Source of the DNA: Cynocephalus volans
Taxonomy: Eukaryota; Chordata; Mammalia; Dermoptera; Cynocephalidae
Reading direction: 5' to 3'
Assembly: GCF_027409185.1 (NCBI RefSeq)
Contig: NC_084469.1
Span: forward strand, 85,533,918 to 85,597,917
Length of the DNA stretch: 64,000 nt
The notes under the pieces are model-generated. The model had not been told where the DNA came from and did no database searches. It was given only the letters and a program-made list of their open reading frames with translations. This document shows positions 12,600 through 25,325 of the stretch, piece by piece. Position 1 is the stretch's first letter; the number at the start of each line of letters is the position of its first letter. The translations under genes and the position numbers were made by a program.

Positions 12600-13400
12600 C
12601 ATCTATAGTTTAGAAAAACTTCCTCCGTTTTCCAGGATTTGGGGGTACCTATAGCTGACCCTGAGGCTGCAATTCAGCTGGACAGGCCGGAGCTCAGCCT
12701 CCTTACTCACCATCACCATAATGGTCCAAGGAGACTCCTTCAGCCAATAAAGCCATTTATCTCCTCCCACAAAACTGAAAACACAGCAGACATTCTCTTT
12801 TCCCTGTGTGGCTTAGATGAATCCTGGCATTTCTTAATTGCCATATGTTGATTGTTCAGGATTGAGAGACATTCTGTTTTATATGCAAAAAGGTTGCAGG
12901 AGACGAGGCTGATGTTCTGTTCATGGCTTATTAAAACTTCAGGAAGGCCTCAGCCCCCTTCCCACGGGGCACTCATAAAACAGCATTCTTTCAGAGCCAC
13001 ATCCCGAGCGGGACCTGCCCTGGCCGGTGACCAGGAGAAGGCACTGTGGGCAGAACAGGAGAGAGGATGTACGTGGCATGCCCACTAGATGGCACCTCTC
13101 AATAACTAATGGGAGAAGACGCTTCCTTCCAAGGCTGGCCTGCCCTCCCCAGCCTCCGCACTGTGGCACCCCCAGCCGTGTTTACTTCCAAGCCAGACAT
13201 CTCAAAACACAGAAAAACAAAAAAGTTAATTCTAGCTAAAAATACACCATCTGCCTATGAAAAATTTCACTCGGCGCTGTCATGTCAACACCCAAAGCAG
13301 GTTAATATCCAGCCCTGGAGCAGATGGTTTCTTTTTATAATTATGAGGTCCCACACCAAAGCTTCCTCCTCAGCTGCCTCTTCGCCCTGCTGGCAGTATG
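12600..13400. other. Possible conserved non-coding sequence
   Basis: No repeat family is apparent. Two AT-rich, TF-motif-like blocks (12790-12930 and 13200-13340) contain homeobox-type ATTA/TTAATT cores. This lies about 3 kb downstream of the C19orf12 3' end. No function is shown by the sequence alone. Confidence 0.3.
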
Positions 13401-13649
13401 AGGTCATTACCCAGGCGATGCAGGGAGTGCCATACAACTGGGAGTGCCAGTCCCACCACGGGTCACCTGGCCACCCAGCCTCCCTGCCAGCCACAGGTGG
13501 GGCAACTGCAGTCCTGTGGAGTCCCCTCTCACCCTCCACTGGGCCTCAGCACTGAGGCCACCCCTGGGCAGGTGGCCCAGCAGTGGGGCACTCCCAGCCA
13601 TCTTTCATAGATAACAAGAGAGGAACAGCCAGGCCACAAAGCCAATCAA

Positions 13650-14470
13650 CCCCACTCAAAATGAAATCAAAAGAAAAATGGATCAAACCAAGACGTCAGT
13701 AGTCCCCTATTAGATTACTAAAGGTTTAGGACACTCTCATTCTATCCCTTGGTGAGGACGCAGTGAGATGTGCACTCCCAAGCCCTGCTGTTGGAAAAGT
13801 AAACTAATGATACTGCCTCTCAGGAAAGAGTGTTGACCAAATATAACAACCTTAAAAAATGTCACATCCTTTTTAATCCAGCAGTTTCACTTTGAAGAAT
13901 CTATCCTAAGACTATCTACTGTTTACGATCCAAAATATGAAGAGATTATTAACACAGAAATGATCACTGCAGCATTATAATAGTAAAAACCTATAAAAGG
14001 AAATACCACCAGGCATATAGTTAGGTATAATAAAATATTCCCCAGCCATTATCAATATTTACAAGGAATTTTAAATTACACCAAACGTTAATTGATAAAA
14101 GTGTTCAAAGAGGTATATACAATAGGGATGCAAATACGTTAGTGATATACATATAGCCTTAAAATGATTGCAGGAAAGATACAAATTTGTTAACAGCAGT
14201 TTTCTGGGTGGTAAAATTTGTAGTGGTTTTCATTTCATTATGTTTTTCTGTGTTTTCAGCAATAAACACTGACAAATAAAAGGAAATGAACAGTTTTCAA
14301 AGACTGTTTAAAGACAGAATTAAAAGAACGCATGAGAAGCTGGTAACAGTGGCTCTATCTGGAGTCAGCATTAGGGGAACACCTTCCTAGACAGTTCGTA
14401 CTCTCTGCTACCTTTTAAGTTTTGTACCAAGCAGGTATTACCTATTCAGAAATAAATGTTTACAGAGAGG
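13650..14470 (+). mobile_element. Old L1M 3' fragment
   Basis: Plus-strand sequence has the order typical of an old L1 3' region: 'TTTAATCCAGCAGTTTCACT', then 'ATCACTGCAGCATTATAATA', then an AATAAA-bearing end. It is diverged and non-coding. Confidence 0.65.
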
Positions 14471-14976
14471 ATACAGAAATAGAAATACTATAATCACAGG
14501 AGCTGAGAAGAGAGCCTGAGGAGGAGAAACCTGGAGAAATCAAGGAAAGTGCTTTCAGCTCCTAGGAGAGATGGGACTTGAGGTCCAAACTGCCCTCTTG
14601 GGCCCAAAGCTACTGAGTCACCCTGGGACCTGGCTAGTCACGGGTGTCTTCACTCTGCAGGTCTGCTCCATCAGACAAAATTGGTGAGGAGTTGGACCAT
14701 CTCCTCTCTGGGTGTTTTTCTCATGCGTAGAGGCAGACAGGCTGGGGGAGGGGCTTCAGTGGATACTGGGCCTCTGAGCTGGGTCCACCTGTGTCCCCTG
14801 GGCCTGGCACAGAATGGGACGCGAGTACAAATGGATGGGGCCCAGTCACCTAACAAAGGGAACTCCATTACAGCCCTGATTTTCCAGGAGGATCAGTTGT
14901 AAGCAGCTGCAGTATTTGGCACATTGTTCAAAATGGAAAAAGCATCCACCAACTTTGAAGTACTGAATCAAGAATC

Positions 14977-16622
14977 TTTATTCTGGTTTCACTCTCATGC
15001 TTTCTGCGAATCAATGTTTTACCCTAACACTAAAGAGAGGGCAACTTTAGAGCCCACTAAAGCTATAAAAAATGTGGGGACAGTGCATGCCCTGATTTTA
15101 GATTTTTATTTCAAGGAACCGCAAGGAGTGACTTATTAGCAGGAAGGGCAAAAATGATCAGTTCGACAAGAAAAGTCACATTCAGTTTTCACAGACAACC
15201 TCCCCTTCCCAACCCTGCCCTGTCCCCCATCAACTCAACCAGCACATAAACGAGTAAAGTGGCTTCATTAACTCCAGGAGTGTGGCCTGCACTGGGGCAC
15301 CTGATTTGTGTTAGACAGGCCAGCTGAAGAGTAACTTCTCTGGGCGATAAAGACTCGATCCTTCCTTAATCACTGTGGGTTATAATTCACCCTGAAGTTT
15401 TCTTTACACAGGGAGGTGCCAGGACCGAGCATTCCTCTAAGCTGGCCCTCAGCAGAAGTGCCTCCCTCTGCACCTCCAGGGACCAGTCCATGGAGAAATA
15501 CCCAAGTCCCCACCCTGCCCCAGGGCCTGGGGGACACGAGGGACCTTCTGCAGCTGCTAGAGGAGGTTGGGGGTTATGTGCACACACTGGCAGCACAGGG
15601 GGGACAAAGCCAGACTGGGAATGCTAGTCTCAGGCCCTGGAATCGGGAGAGCTTTCCTTCAGTCTTTAAAGCCACAAGTCTGGTAGCTTCCCTTTTGTTC
15701 CACATGTAAGACTTCAAATGTTAGAAATGCTTCACACAGAATATGTGGGAAAAAGACTTTTCAGAAAAAAATTTATTATAATTTGATGACACTCACTCAA
15801 GTTGTAGTTCGGAAAGCAAAGTGCATACAGTATTAGGGGAATTTTTAGGGTGGAAACATTTCTTTGACTTGGTTTATAATCCCATCACTTCAGAAAAAGC
15901 AATACTTTTTGCTGAAAATACTTCATGTAAAAAGCATAACTCAAGAACTACCATGACTTTTCTGGTGAGGAAAGCAAGACCCTGGGAAGAAGAAAGCAGC
16001 TCATGGGAGAAGAGGCCAGTGCACTTGGCATTGTAGTTTGGCTCAACAGGCCGACTGTCCCCCTCCATGAGGCCACTTAGAAGTCACTGGGCAGGGAAGG
16101 CACACACTCAGGAGGTAATTACGATTCCAGCATGAGCCAGCTCTCAGATCCTAAGACTCTGGGGCCAAAGAGGGGGGGATCCAGTCCTACAACAGGTGCT
16201 TGGAAGACAACTCATCTCCACGAGATGAGAAGGCCCCACCGGGGGAGAATGAAGGGTAGTCAGAAAGACGAACATGATAACTCCCTCCAGACTCCCATGC
16301 TGGCGAGAGAGGACTCAGAAAACTGCCGCTGAGGCCTGCAACACGCATGCCTTTGCTTTTCACAGGCTTCCCAATCAAAGGCTGTCAGTGCTCATTAGAG
16401 CACATGACCGCAAAAACATAACTTCTTCATAAATAATTACTGGAACATGATGCAACATAGTAGTAGCCTCTCCAGCAAGAGATTCCACTCCAGTTTAAGG
16501 TAATACATTGATGATGTGTAGATTTCTCAGGGAAACCTACTGCGCTTCCCCCAACTCTCCGGTCATCTTCTAGGAGTCACAGAATCTGCTACACAAAAGC
16601 CCCACTTCCCTGGGGCAGTAGC
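14977..16622 (-). other. C19orf12: C19orf12 3' UTR (extent inferred) with candidate poly(A) signals
   Basis: This is the sequence downstream of the C19orf12 stop codon on the minus strand. AATAAA hexamers (TTTATT on the plus strand) occur at 15772-15777, 15105-15110 and 14977-14982. The most distal would give a 3' UTR of about 1.65 kb, the nearest about 0.85 kb. No repeat interrupts the interval. Which signal is used cannot be told from sequence. Confidence 0.55.
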
Positions 16623-16907
<285 letters not shown>

Positions 16908-17538
16908 TCAATTAGTTGTGCCTTATTCATAAATGATGGCCTTAGGTTCTCGTTGATAGCATGTCCACCAGTCATGACGGGTGGGCACATTCATGACTGG
17001 GTCAGAACGGGCTCAGCTTCATGCCTGCTCCACCAGGCAGTGTGGAGGGCAAAGGTTTATGTGGTCTTTGGTCCATTTGGCTCAGATAATTGACACAACA
17101 TGCACTTCCCTAAGCTTCGCACTTAAGAAGCAAAATGAAGCGTACACCATCTCCTACCTCGGAGCTGTGCTAACTAAAATCCTCTTCATGGGCGGCAAAA
17201 GGCTCCCATGCTTCCCATGAAAATCTCTCTCTCTCATCACAAAGGACAGGGATGAGAAGCAAATGCATTTTTAAGGAAAACCATCTCAGTGGTGAGGCCG
17301 GCTTTCTTTCATTGGGTAGCTGATATGCTCCTTGTCCCTGAACTTAGGAAATTTCCAGTGAACTCATATGGTTAAAAGGAGGCTAGGGACAGATAAGGAG
17401 ATTCTTTCCTCTTGAAGCAATGTTTTTCATAAATCCCCTCCAAGTTGTATGACGATAAATGATAAATTTAATGTATTTTACTATTTCTTTTTCTGCTTCC
17501 CAACAAGGGCGCAAACATTACATTAAAATGTAAATTTA

Positions 17539-17704
17539 GGGCCAGCCCGTGGCTCACTTGGGAAAGTGTGGTGCTGATAACACCAAAGTCACGGGTTTGA
17601 ATCCCTATATAGGGATGGCTGGTTAGCTCACCTGGGAGAGCATGGTGCTGACAACACCAAGTTAAGGGTTAAGATCTCCTTACCGGTCACCTTTAAAAAA
17701 AAAG
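17539..17704 (+). mobile_element. Dimeric tRNA-Ile-derived SINE with exact target duplication
   Basis: Two tRNA-like halves end in an A-rich tail. The perfect 14-bp direct repeat AAAATGTAAATTTA flanks it (17525-17538 and 17705-17718), so the L1-type insertion can be delimited to the base. It lies in C19orf12 intron 2, antisense to the gene. Confidence 0.95.
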
Positions 17705-18199
17705 AAAATGTAAATTTATTGCCAAAACTGAGGCACGCTATCTTGAGACATGAAGACCTTGTATCAGTGGAAAGGTCTATCTAATCAGGCTACTTGCAGG
17801 ATGCTGCCAGGAAAGGGAAGATGACCCAGGGCAGGGGTCTCAAACTCAAGTGCTTTCAAGGGTTTGGTGGGTGACCAAAAGGAGCGAAATGGGGGAGTGG
17901 GCCTGTGGTGACCTGGAGAGCTGGGTCCTTGTCAAAAAGGACAGGGCTACCCCATGGCAGCCAACTGCTGCCACACGGCATTCCAGATTTATATCTTTAA
18001 AAGTCTCATGATTTTTAAATATCACCATCAGATATTTCAGGATGTAGCCTGAGGGACTGACTTAGTGTCTCACTTCCAAAGAACAGAGCATGGGAAGGAA
18101 AACAAACTTTACAAATGGAAAAACCCAGCAAACATGACCTTAACCAAGTGACCAAGGCCAACATCACCAGTGATGTCATGTGGATGTCATGTACCACCT

Positions 18200-18690
18200 G
18201 AAATGATGCAAGAGAAGGTCACTTCACCTCCAAGGCACTCTTTCCAATGACCTATAGCTACAGTCCAATCATGAGTAACACATCACACAAACCCAAACTG
18301 AGAGACATTCTACAAAATACCTGCCCAGTACTCAAAACTATCAAGGTCATGAACAACAAGGAAAGTCTGAGAAACTGTCACAGACCAGAGGAGACTAAGG
18401 AAATGGGCCAATTAAGTACAATGTGGTATCTTTGACTGGATCCTGGAGGCCATTAATGCAAAAACTGGTGAAATCCAAACCAAGTCTAGAGAATAGTTAA
18501 TAGAAGTGTATCAGTGTATCAGTGTTGGTTTCTTCATTTTGACAAAAGTACAGTTGCACATGTCACATTTAGGGTAATTGAAACTGGGTGAGGAATATAT
18601 GGGAATTCTCTGCACTACCTTTGCAACTTTTCTGTAAATCCAATATTGTTCCAAAATTAAAAGTGTATTTTAAAAAATGCAGCCTGGTCC
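18200..18690 (+). mobile_element. Old L1M 3' end
   Basis: The 3' terminus pattern (TTGCAACTTTTCTGTAAATC, then a short A-rich tail near 18660-18680) matches old L1M 3' UTR ends. It is diverged and non-coding. Confidence 0.65.
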
Positions 18691-20582
18691 AGGAAGAACC
18701 CACTTGCAGTCTGGACCGAGATGAGAGGCAGCAAAACCTGTGCTTCCCAGAGCCAAGCGTGGAGGCACCCAGAGCGGATGCCTCTTCTGGCACCGAGACC
18801 GGAACCAGCCTCACATCCTGGAGTCTGAATACTGCCCTGTACAGGACTCACCTCCTCTCTGAGAGACAGGAGCATTCTGGGGAGCGAAAACCAGCTAATT
18901 TACAAGTTTTACTGAACTTTTCCCCATGACACCAGTGAAACACTTAGAGCCGACAAGAGTTGCACTCATCTGCACTAAACCTTTATGAGAACATCAATAT
19001 TTGATTTAGAGCAGCACTTAATGCAAAAAGTCACCAGGAATATCGACCAGCAAATTACTCGCTCTTTGGAGAAGTGAAAATTCCTTTGTTTTCTAGGTAA
19101 AATGATGCTCCCACCCACAACCAGAGGCTGGGAGTAGTGAATCCCCCGGGTTTTCTTTGCAGACATCCTGTTTGCTACTAGCTTTTACGCAATCTGAATA
19201 AATTATGTGCTCCCAAAATGGCATCTGGGCATAACTAAATGATAAAATGATCCCAGTAAGCCCCATCTGAGCACTTAGATGGGGGTGGGGACAAAGATAT
19301 AGAATGTCACCTAGGAGGAAGGAAATGGCTTGTCTTCTCCCTTACTTGTTTCTTCCTGGATGGCAAGATGCTGAAGTCAGGACTCAATAATTCACAGAGT
19401 TTCAAAAGGGAAATATATAGAGGGAAGGTCTGGGGCCACCCACACACTTATTTTTCTCCTCAATTTGGCCTCAGCTTAATGAAATGTCTTTGAATGTCAC
19501 TCCCACTACCAAAGAAATGATCAGAGCAGGAAGCCTTGCCAGTGAGTTAGGAGACAGAAGCCAACCTCAGCAGAAAAGTGTTATCTCTCCAGCCTATATT
19601 CATGTGAAGACTGCAAGCCATATAGAAAGGATTTCCACCAGACCGTGAGCTCTCCACGGCCCCCAAGTCCCTGCACAGGATGCCCAGCATGGAGCAGGCA
19701 TTCAGTAAATATCTGCCGAGCCCAATGCAGCAGATGCCACTGAGCCGCCCTGAGAACACCAGCTAAACCATATTGCAGGGTCCATCTGAGGCCACCTCCA
19801 GGGAGGCCTTATCTGGGCCCTCCCCAGCTGAGGTCTGAATGCTGGCCAGATCTCTGGCTCCATTTTAGTCTATGACTTGGGCCATGGCTCTGAGCCAAAC
19901 AGATCTTCCAAGGCCTGGGACACAGGAATTCTTCCTGTCCCTAATCCAAATGAAGTAACTTCATCCTGGCTGCAAGGAATGATGGGAAAATTAGCCAAAC
20001 CTTCATTCATTGCCACAAACAGTTCCCAAATAGAAGCAGGTTGTAAAACAAGGGGACAGGTATGACCACTCTATGAGTAAAAGGCAGTTCTCCTGTTGGT
20101 TTTTTGTTTTTTCTGCATTGGACTTTTTGCTTTTAGCATGGGTAAGCTTTCTCTGAACAAGCTGGCTTACGCAAAATGGCACACAGCATCCACTCATAGC
20201 AGGTGCTCAGCAAATCCCAACTGCCCCCATTCCCTTCTGAAGTGACACAGTAATGATGATGAGGGTGAGGGGGCCATCCCACGGACCCAGGACACCACGA
20301 TATCTTCAGAAGCTAGGACACATCCCTGGGGAAAGGGCAGGGCCAGTCATCCTGACTATTCACTTTGGGATTCCAGCACTGTGGAAAAGCTGTCCTCCAG
20401 GTCTGAATGGCACTGACGCTATTGCCAAGAGTGCCCTGCATTTCTGAGACATTCACACAGAAGCTTGTATTTTTAACAGGACAAATTATGTACACAAAGA
20501 TCATTTCACAGAAGCAACCTTAACTCCACAAACTCCTCACATGGGGCATGTGACACTACTTTTACAAGGTCGTTCCTCCCTA

Positions 20583-20840
<258 letters not shown>

Positions 20841-22194
20841 TTAACAAGTGAAGAGTATTTCCACCCAAATGTTATTTTTCTTAGAGTTTTGAGAAAGGGG
20901 CCTCATTTTCTGGAGAGAACAGTAGCTCTGCCATGTACACGACAGACAGCATTGTCACATGAAAAGTTCTTTGTCACAGAGAAAGCAGGGTAGTGGATAG
21001 TTAATAAGCAAACAGAAGCAGCAAGTGGATGAAAGATCATCTTTGCCCTCTGATTAACTTCTGATTTATGACAGATTAAGGAGCAGCCCCAGCCACATGT
21101 TCCACCAGCTCAGCACAAGGGAAGCAGGCCTGACCTCTCTTGCATCAGTGGCCTTTCAGCTGGCTCAGGCCATCCCCTGTGCACAAAGCCTGGCAGAGAC
21201 TGGAAAGTCCCAGCCTCATGTCCTGTGTTGTGTGGCAGGGCAACTGAGCTAACGCCAAGCCAGAGAAGGGGAAAGAATGTGACTCCGGGACTACACTGGC
21301 ATTTCCCCACTGGATGACCCTGAGCAGTATGTCAGATATCTCACCTCTAAGATAGAGATAAACCACCTACAGGCTGGATTCTCGCACGGCGTCAGAACGG
21401 GTGGGAAGTACATGGCACATGCCTGGAACACTGCAGACTCTCAGTGTGTGATGGCTCTAAATGAATGTTCTATTACTAATGCACACCACTGGCTTCCTTA
21501 AATGACTACATTTAAAATCAGTGCAGTTTTACACATGGCACATTAAAAGCAGGGACAAGATGAAGCAGTTAGATGAAGTAATCAGAAAATGAAATAAATC
21601 AAAGAATTCCAAGGGGCTTGCAATGCATATGGACTGATGGACAGCTGGACGGATAGACCTTAAGAACAACAACCTTTATAACAATTCTCTGGGGTCAGGA
21701 AACTTTGCCGTGCTGATGAGGAAAAGGTGGGCAAGGGCAGGGCAGGCTCTGCCCCTCTGAGGGATGGGTGAGAATGGAAAGCCCCAATACCAACAGGCCA
21801 CCCATCAGCAAGTGATGCTTCTCCTTAGAGCTTCAGCTGGACCGAAGGCCCCATCCGCACTCTCTTAGAGACACTTCCCTTTCCAAGCTGAAACACTGAA
21901 ACAGTTGTGAAAGCAACGTGACTGAGGAAGTTTGGGGCAGATTCTATTGCTTAACATCTTTTAGTTATATCAGCTTTTTATGACCCAAGGATAATCCAGA
22001 ATCAGCAGTCTCTAATACAAAGTTGCTCTTCCAATCCTGGAGAGAATTTTGAGCCCTTAGAACAAATCCATGGATCCACCATATTACCACAAAGTCAGGT
22101 TTTCAGAACTTCTCTGCAGTCCCAGGCCAGGTAAGAAGTATCCTGTGCTCCAGCCCCTGAAAATTTCCCTTATTTTTTCCTTTTGATAGATATA

Positions 22195-22512
22195 CAGTCT
22201 GTGTTAATGACGGGGATATGCTCTGAGAAATGCATCGTTAGGTGATTTCCTCATTGTGAGAACATCAGAGTTCACTTACACAAACCTAGATGGCACAGCT
22301 TACTACATACCTAGGTATAGCCTATGGCTCCTAGGCTGCAAATCTGGACAGCATGTTACTGTGCTGAAACTGCAGGCAGCTGTAACACAATGGTATTTGT
22401 GTATCTAAACATAGAAAAGGTACAGTAAAAATATAGTATTATAATCTTATGGGACCAACCTGATTATGATGTCTACCCATCAACGGAAACACTGCTATGC
22501 AGCACATTACTG
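22195..22512 (+). mobile_element. Non-autonomous TA-target DNA transposon
   Basis: Ends begin CAGTCTGTGTTAATGAC and, in reverse, CAGTAATGTGCTGCAT. TA flanks both sides. Interior blocks such as TTACACAAACCTAGATGG and TCTAAACATAGAAAAGGTAC are familiar from a mammal-wide MER-type element. The subfamily is uncertain. Confidence 0.75.
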
Positions 22513-23872
22513 TACTTTAGATCCATGATTCTCCAGTATACACAGGAATCACTGAAGATCTTGTCAAATACAGTTGGTATGGGTGGGGTGAGATTCTGCC
22601 TTTCCCACAAGCCTCCAGATGGTCTTCTGCCCTCACTGTGGGCAGCAAGAATCTAAGAGAGCATGACCCAGAATCTGGACATGTTACTCAGTCCTTTAAT
22701 TCAAAAGTTGCAAACAGATATCCCCCAGATGTGTCTGTTTGGCCAAGCAGGGTGTGAGAGGTAGTGGAGGGACAGGCCTTACAGGGTTGTCCAAGGCACT
22801 GAAGGGCAACTCTGAATGACCTGTGTTCTGGGTCTGCTGAAACACCGCCTAGCTTCCTCCTGCCCCAGCCCCTCTGCTTCCAGACAGGTTGAATGCCTAC
22901 TCCTCCTCCGTGGATGAGAAACCCCCTCTGCTCTTCCAGTGGTCAAGATTTGTCTACACACAAATGTCAGGACAATAAAATGCATTATCATAGGGGGCAG
23001 AAGCCACCCAGAAATGGGGAGATGGAGGGAGTAACCTGATTTACCCAGTAGCCATGGTCCTGAAAAGGTACACACACAAACAAAACTTCAAACACATGTT
23101 AAAATAACCAAAGGAATTACTTTTACAGTAAAACCCTTCAAAAAGCTCAACATCTGACCGTAAAGTATTTAATCACCTTTTAGCTTAGGTCTGGTTTATA
23201 TCCAGTTTTTCATCTGTTAATTATACTGGAAAAAAAAGGAGGTACAGCCCAGGTCTCAGGAAGGCTCCTATGTAGGCTGCAGAGAACCTCCCATTTCCAG
23301 GGGGGTGAAGACCTTGAGCCTTGCCATGCTTGGTCTGCAGGGTTGGCTTCCATGTGAGTGCCCCAACATCACTCCTAAAACAGGCTGTCTGTAGAATTAG
23401 TATCTGCACTCTTGAAACAGTTCTGCACAGCAAGAAAATGTTTGTAACAGAGGCAGGAAACAGATATATAACCACTTCACCCTCCACTGCCTACCAAAAA
23501 AAAAAAAAACAGATTCTGACCTGCTCTGAATGACTTTAAGTCAAAACCCACAGGGGTTAATGAGGTGTCACTGTGCAAATGCTACTTCCAACCTCCACTT
23601 AGCCCAGCCAGGCCAGCACCAAAGCATAAGCCCAGGGCTCTGCCAAACTGGAGGGCCAGCAGATGTCACAGTGTGTGGGAGGGCAGGGGCAGGAAGGAAC
23701 ACAATTCCGGCTAGGTTTCAATAGTCCCACACCACGGGTAGAGGTGGTATTGAGGCTGCCTTAATCCAGGGGAAAGATGCTCTAACTTCTTTGTAAGAAT
23801 CATTGCAGAAGATAGAGCATCGATAGTCTCTTGTTGTGGAAGGTTTGTAACCTCATCTCCTGACCCCTTGCT

Positions 23873-23888
23873 AAAAAGCTCAGCTTCC
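23873..23888 (+). repeat. Left target-site duplication of the B2M retrocopy
   Basis: AAAAAGCTCAGCTTCC, repeated exactly at 24958-24973 directly after the A-rich tail. A 16-bp perfect direct repeat starting with A residues is the signature of L1-driven insertion. Confidence 0.95.
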
Positions 23889-23921
23889 GAGTACTGCGTT
23901 GGACTCCGCTGTGGAGTAGCG

Positions 23922-24281
23922 ATGTCGCGCTACGTGGTCTTGACTGTGCTCGCGCTACTCTCCCTGCCGGGCCTGGACTGTGAGCCGCGTTCTCCGAAGA
24001 TCCAAGTTTACTCACGTCACCCAGCAGAAAATGGGAAGCCAAATTTCCTCAACTGCTATGTGTCTGGATTTCATCCACCCCAGATTCAGATTGATTTGTT
24101 GAAGAATGGAGTGAAAATAGAAAAAGTGGAGCAGTCAGATCTGTCTTTCAGCAAGGACTGGTCTTTCTATCTTCTGGTCCACACTGATTTCACCCCCATT
24201 GAAAAAGATGAGTACGCCTGCCGTGTGAAACATGAAACTCTTTTGGATCCCAAGACAGTTAAATGGGATCGAGACAACTAA
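23922..24281 (+). CDS. B2M: Open beta-2-microglobulin reading frame in the retrocopy, 119 aa
   Basis: B2M is the secreted light chain that pairs with MHC class I and related heavy chains (CD1, FcRn, MR1), folding as one C1-type immunoglobulin domain. The frame runs without stop or frameshift for 119 codons, exactly the usual precursor length. A hydrophobic signal peptide spans residues 1-20. Family landmarks are present: [13 protein letters not shown], the disulfide cysteines Cys45 and Cys100, [13 protein letters not shown] with Trp80, and VKWDRD with Trp115. One oddity is Cys20 at the expected signal cleavage site, where Ala is usual. The ATG at 23922 is chosen because it aligns with the family start, although the frame is open for another 18 codons upstream. 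The parental gene should have introns elsewhere. Whether this copy is transcribed is unknown, as it carries no recognisable B2M promoter. Confidence 0.9.
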   Translation: MSRYVVLTVLALLSLPGLDCEPRSPKIQVYSRHPAENGKPNFLNCYVSGFHPPQIQIDLLKNGVKIEKVEQSDLSFSKDWSFYLLVHTDFTPIEKDEYACRVKHETLLDPKTVKWDRDN

Positions 24282-24427
24282 CCAGCATCAGGGAGGTTTG
24301 AAAATGTCTCATTTGGTCTGGACTAATTCCAGATATATATTTTGAATAATGATATATTTCTATGCCTTAGGGATAAAATAAAGGAAGTAATAATGATGTT
24401 AACACACGCTTCATGATCTTTACCATT

Positions 24428-24532
24428 CTTGTTTTTTTTTTGTTTGGGGTTTTTTTGGCGACTCCTGAGGGTATCCAAACCTGTGACCTCGGCGTTTAAC
24501 AGGCACGATGGTCTCACCGTGGCCAGCCCCAT
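24428..24532 (-). mobile_element. Monomeric tRNA-derived SINE inside the B2M retrocopy 3' UTR
   Basis: On the minus strand it reads GGGGCTGGCCACGGTGAGAC, then a B-box-like AGGTCACAGGTTTGGATAC, then an A-rich tail (the T-rich run at 24428-24458). B2M 3' UTR sequence resumes on both sides (CATGATCTTT to the left, CATGATGTTT to the right, possibly its target duplication). It inserted either in the parent gene or after retroposition. Confidence 0.7.
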
Positions 24533-25158
24533 GATGTTTTTAATTATAGTTTGGGAGCTGTCTCCATGTTTGGGGTGTTTGGGCAGTTAGTGCTAAGAGG
24601 ACTGGCAACTTAGAGGTGGAGAGGAAAGAATTCTCTTGTCCAGCATCAGCATCTTGGTCAAATCTAAACTCTTCAATCTTTTCTGCACATAAAGCTGAAT
24701 AATAAGATGGTTATGCATGTTCAAAAGTAACTTCCAATTTGCATACTCTGCTTAGAATTTGGGGAAAAATTTTAGAACTATTATTAACATTATTGGAATT
24801 TTGTTATAATGGATAAAACATTTTGTCATATGAAATTCATATTTAGCGCTTGCATCTGTTAAGTGAAACATGACTGTGCATATTTTGATTTCATTTTTTT
24901 TGCTAATTAAAACAATAGTAAAACTTGAAAAAAAATAAAAATAAAAAAAATAAAAATAAAAAGCTCAGCTTCCTGAATTCTCCAGTCTGGCCAGATTGAG
25001 AGGGGAGTCTATCCTGCTTCTCCTTCTCTCACCCCAGCGCTACCTTTGCCTGCAATGACAAAGAAGTGGGTAAAGAGGGAGGATGGAGACAGACCTCAGA
25101 GGGGTGGGAGTGTGGCCTCCCCTCCCCCCAATATCACACCTATTTCAGAATCAGATTT

Positions 25159-25325
25159 TTTTTTTTTTTTAAGGTGACCAGTAAGGGGATCTTAACCCTT
25201 GACTTGGTGTTGTCAGCACCATGCTCTTCCAAGTGAGCTAACTGGCCATCCCTACATAGGGATCCGAACCTGTGGCCTTGGTGTTATCAGCACCACACTC
25301 TCCTGAGTGAGCCATGGGTGGGCCC
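25159..25325 (-). mobile_element. Dimeric tRNA-Ile-derived SINE
   Basis: A minus-strand dimer with its A-tail seen as the T run at 25159-25175. The perfect 14-bp flank TCAGAATCAGATTT occurs at 25145-25158 and 25326-25339. It is in C19orf12 intron 1 in the same orientation as the gene. Confidence 0.95.

Larger units (their letters stand above)
23889..24957 (+). pseudogene. B2M: Processed retrocopy of beta-2-microglobulin mRNA (reading frame intact)
   Basis: This is an intronless copy of the whole mRNA: about 33 bases of 5' UTR, the coding frame, a long 3' UTR that keeps blocks known from B2M (GAGCTGTCTCCATGTTTG, GGCAACTTAGAGGTGGAGAG, CATACTCTGCTTAGAATTTG), then an A-rich tail at 24927-24957. 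The TSDs bracket it exactly. A short SINE lies in the 3' UTR (24428-24532). It is inside C19orf12 intron 1 in antisense orientation. 'Pseudogene' here describes the retro-origin, because the reading frame itself is open. Confidence 0.96.
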
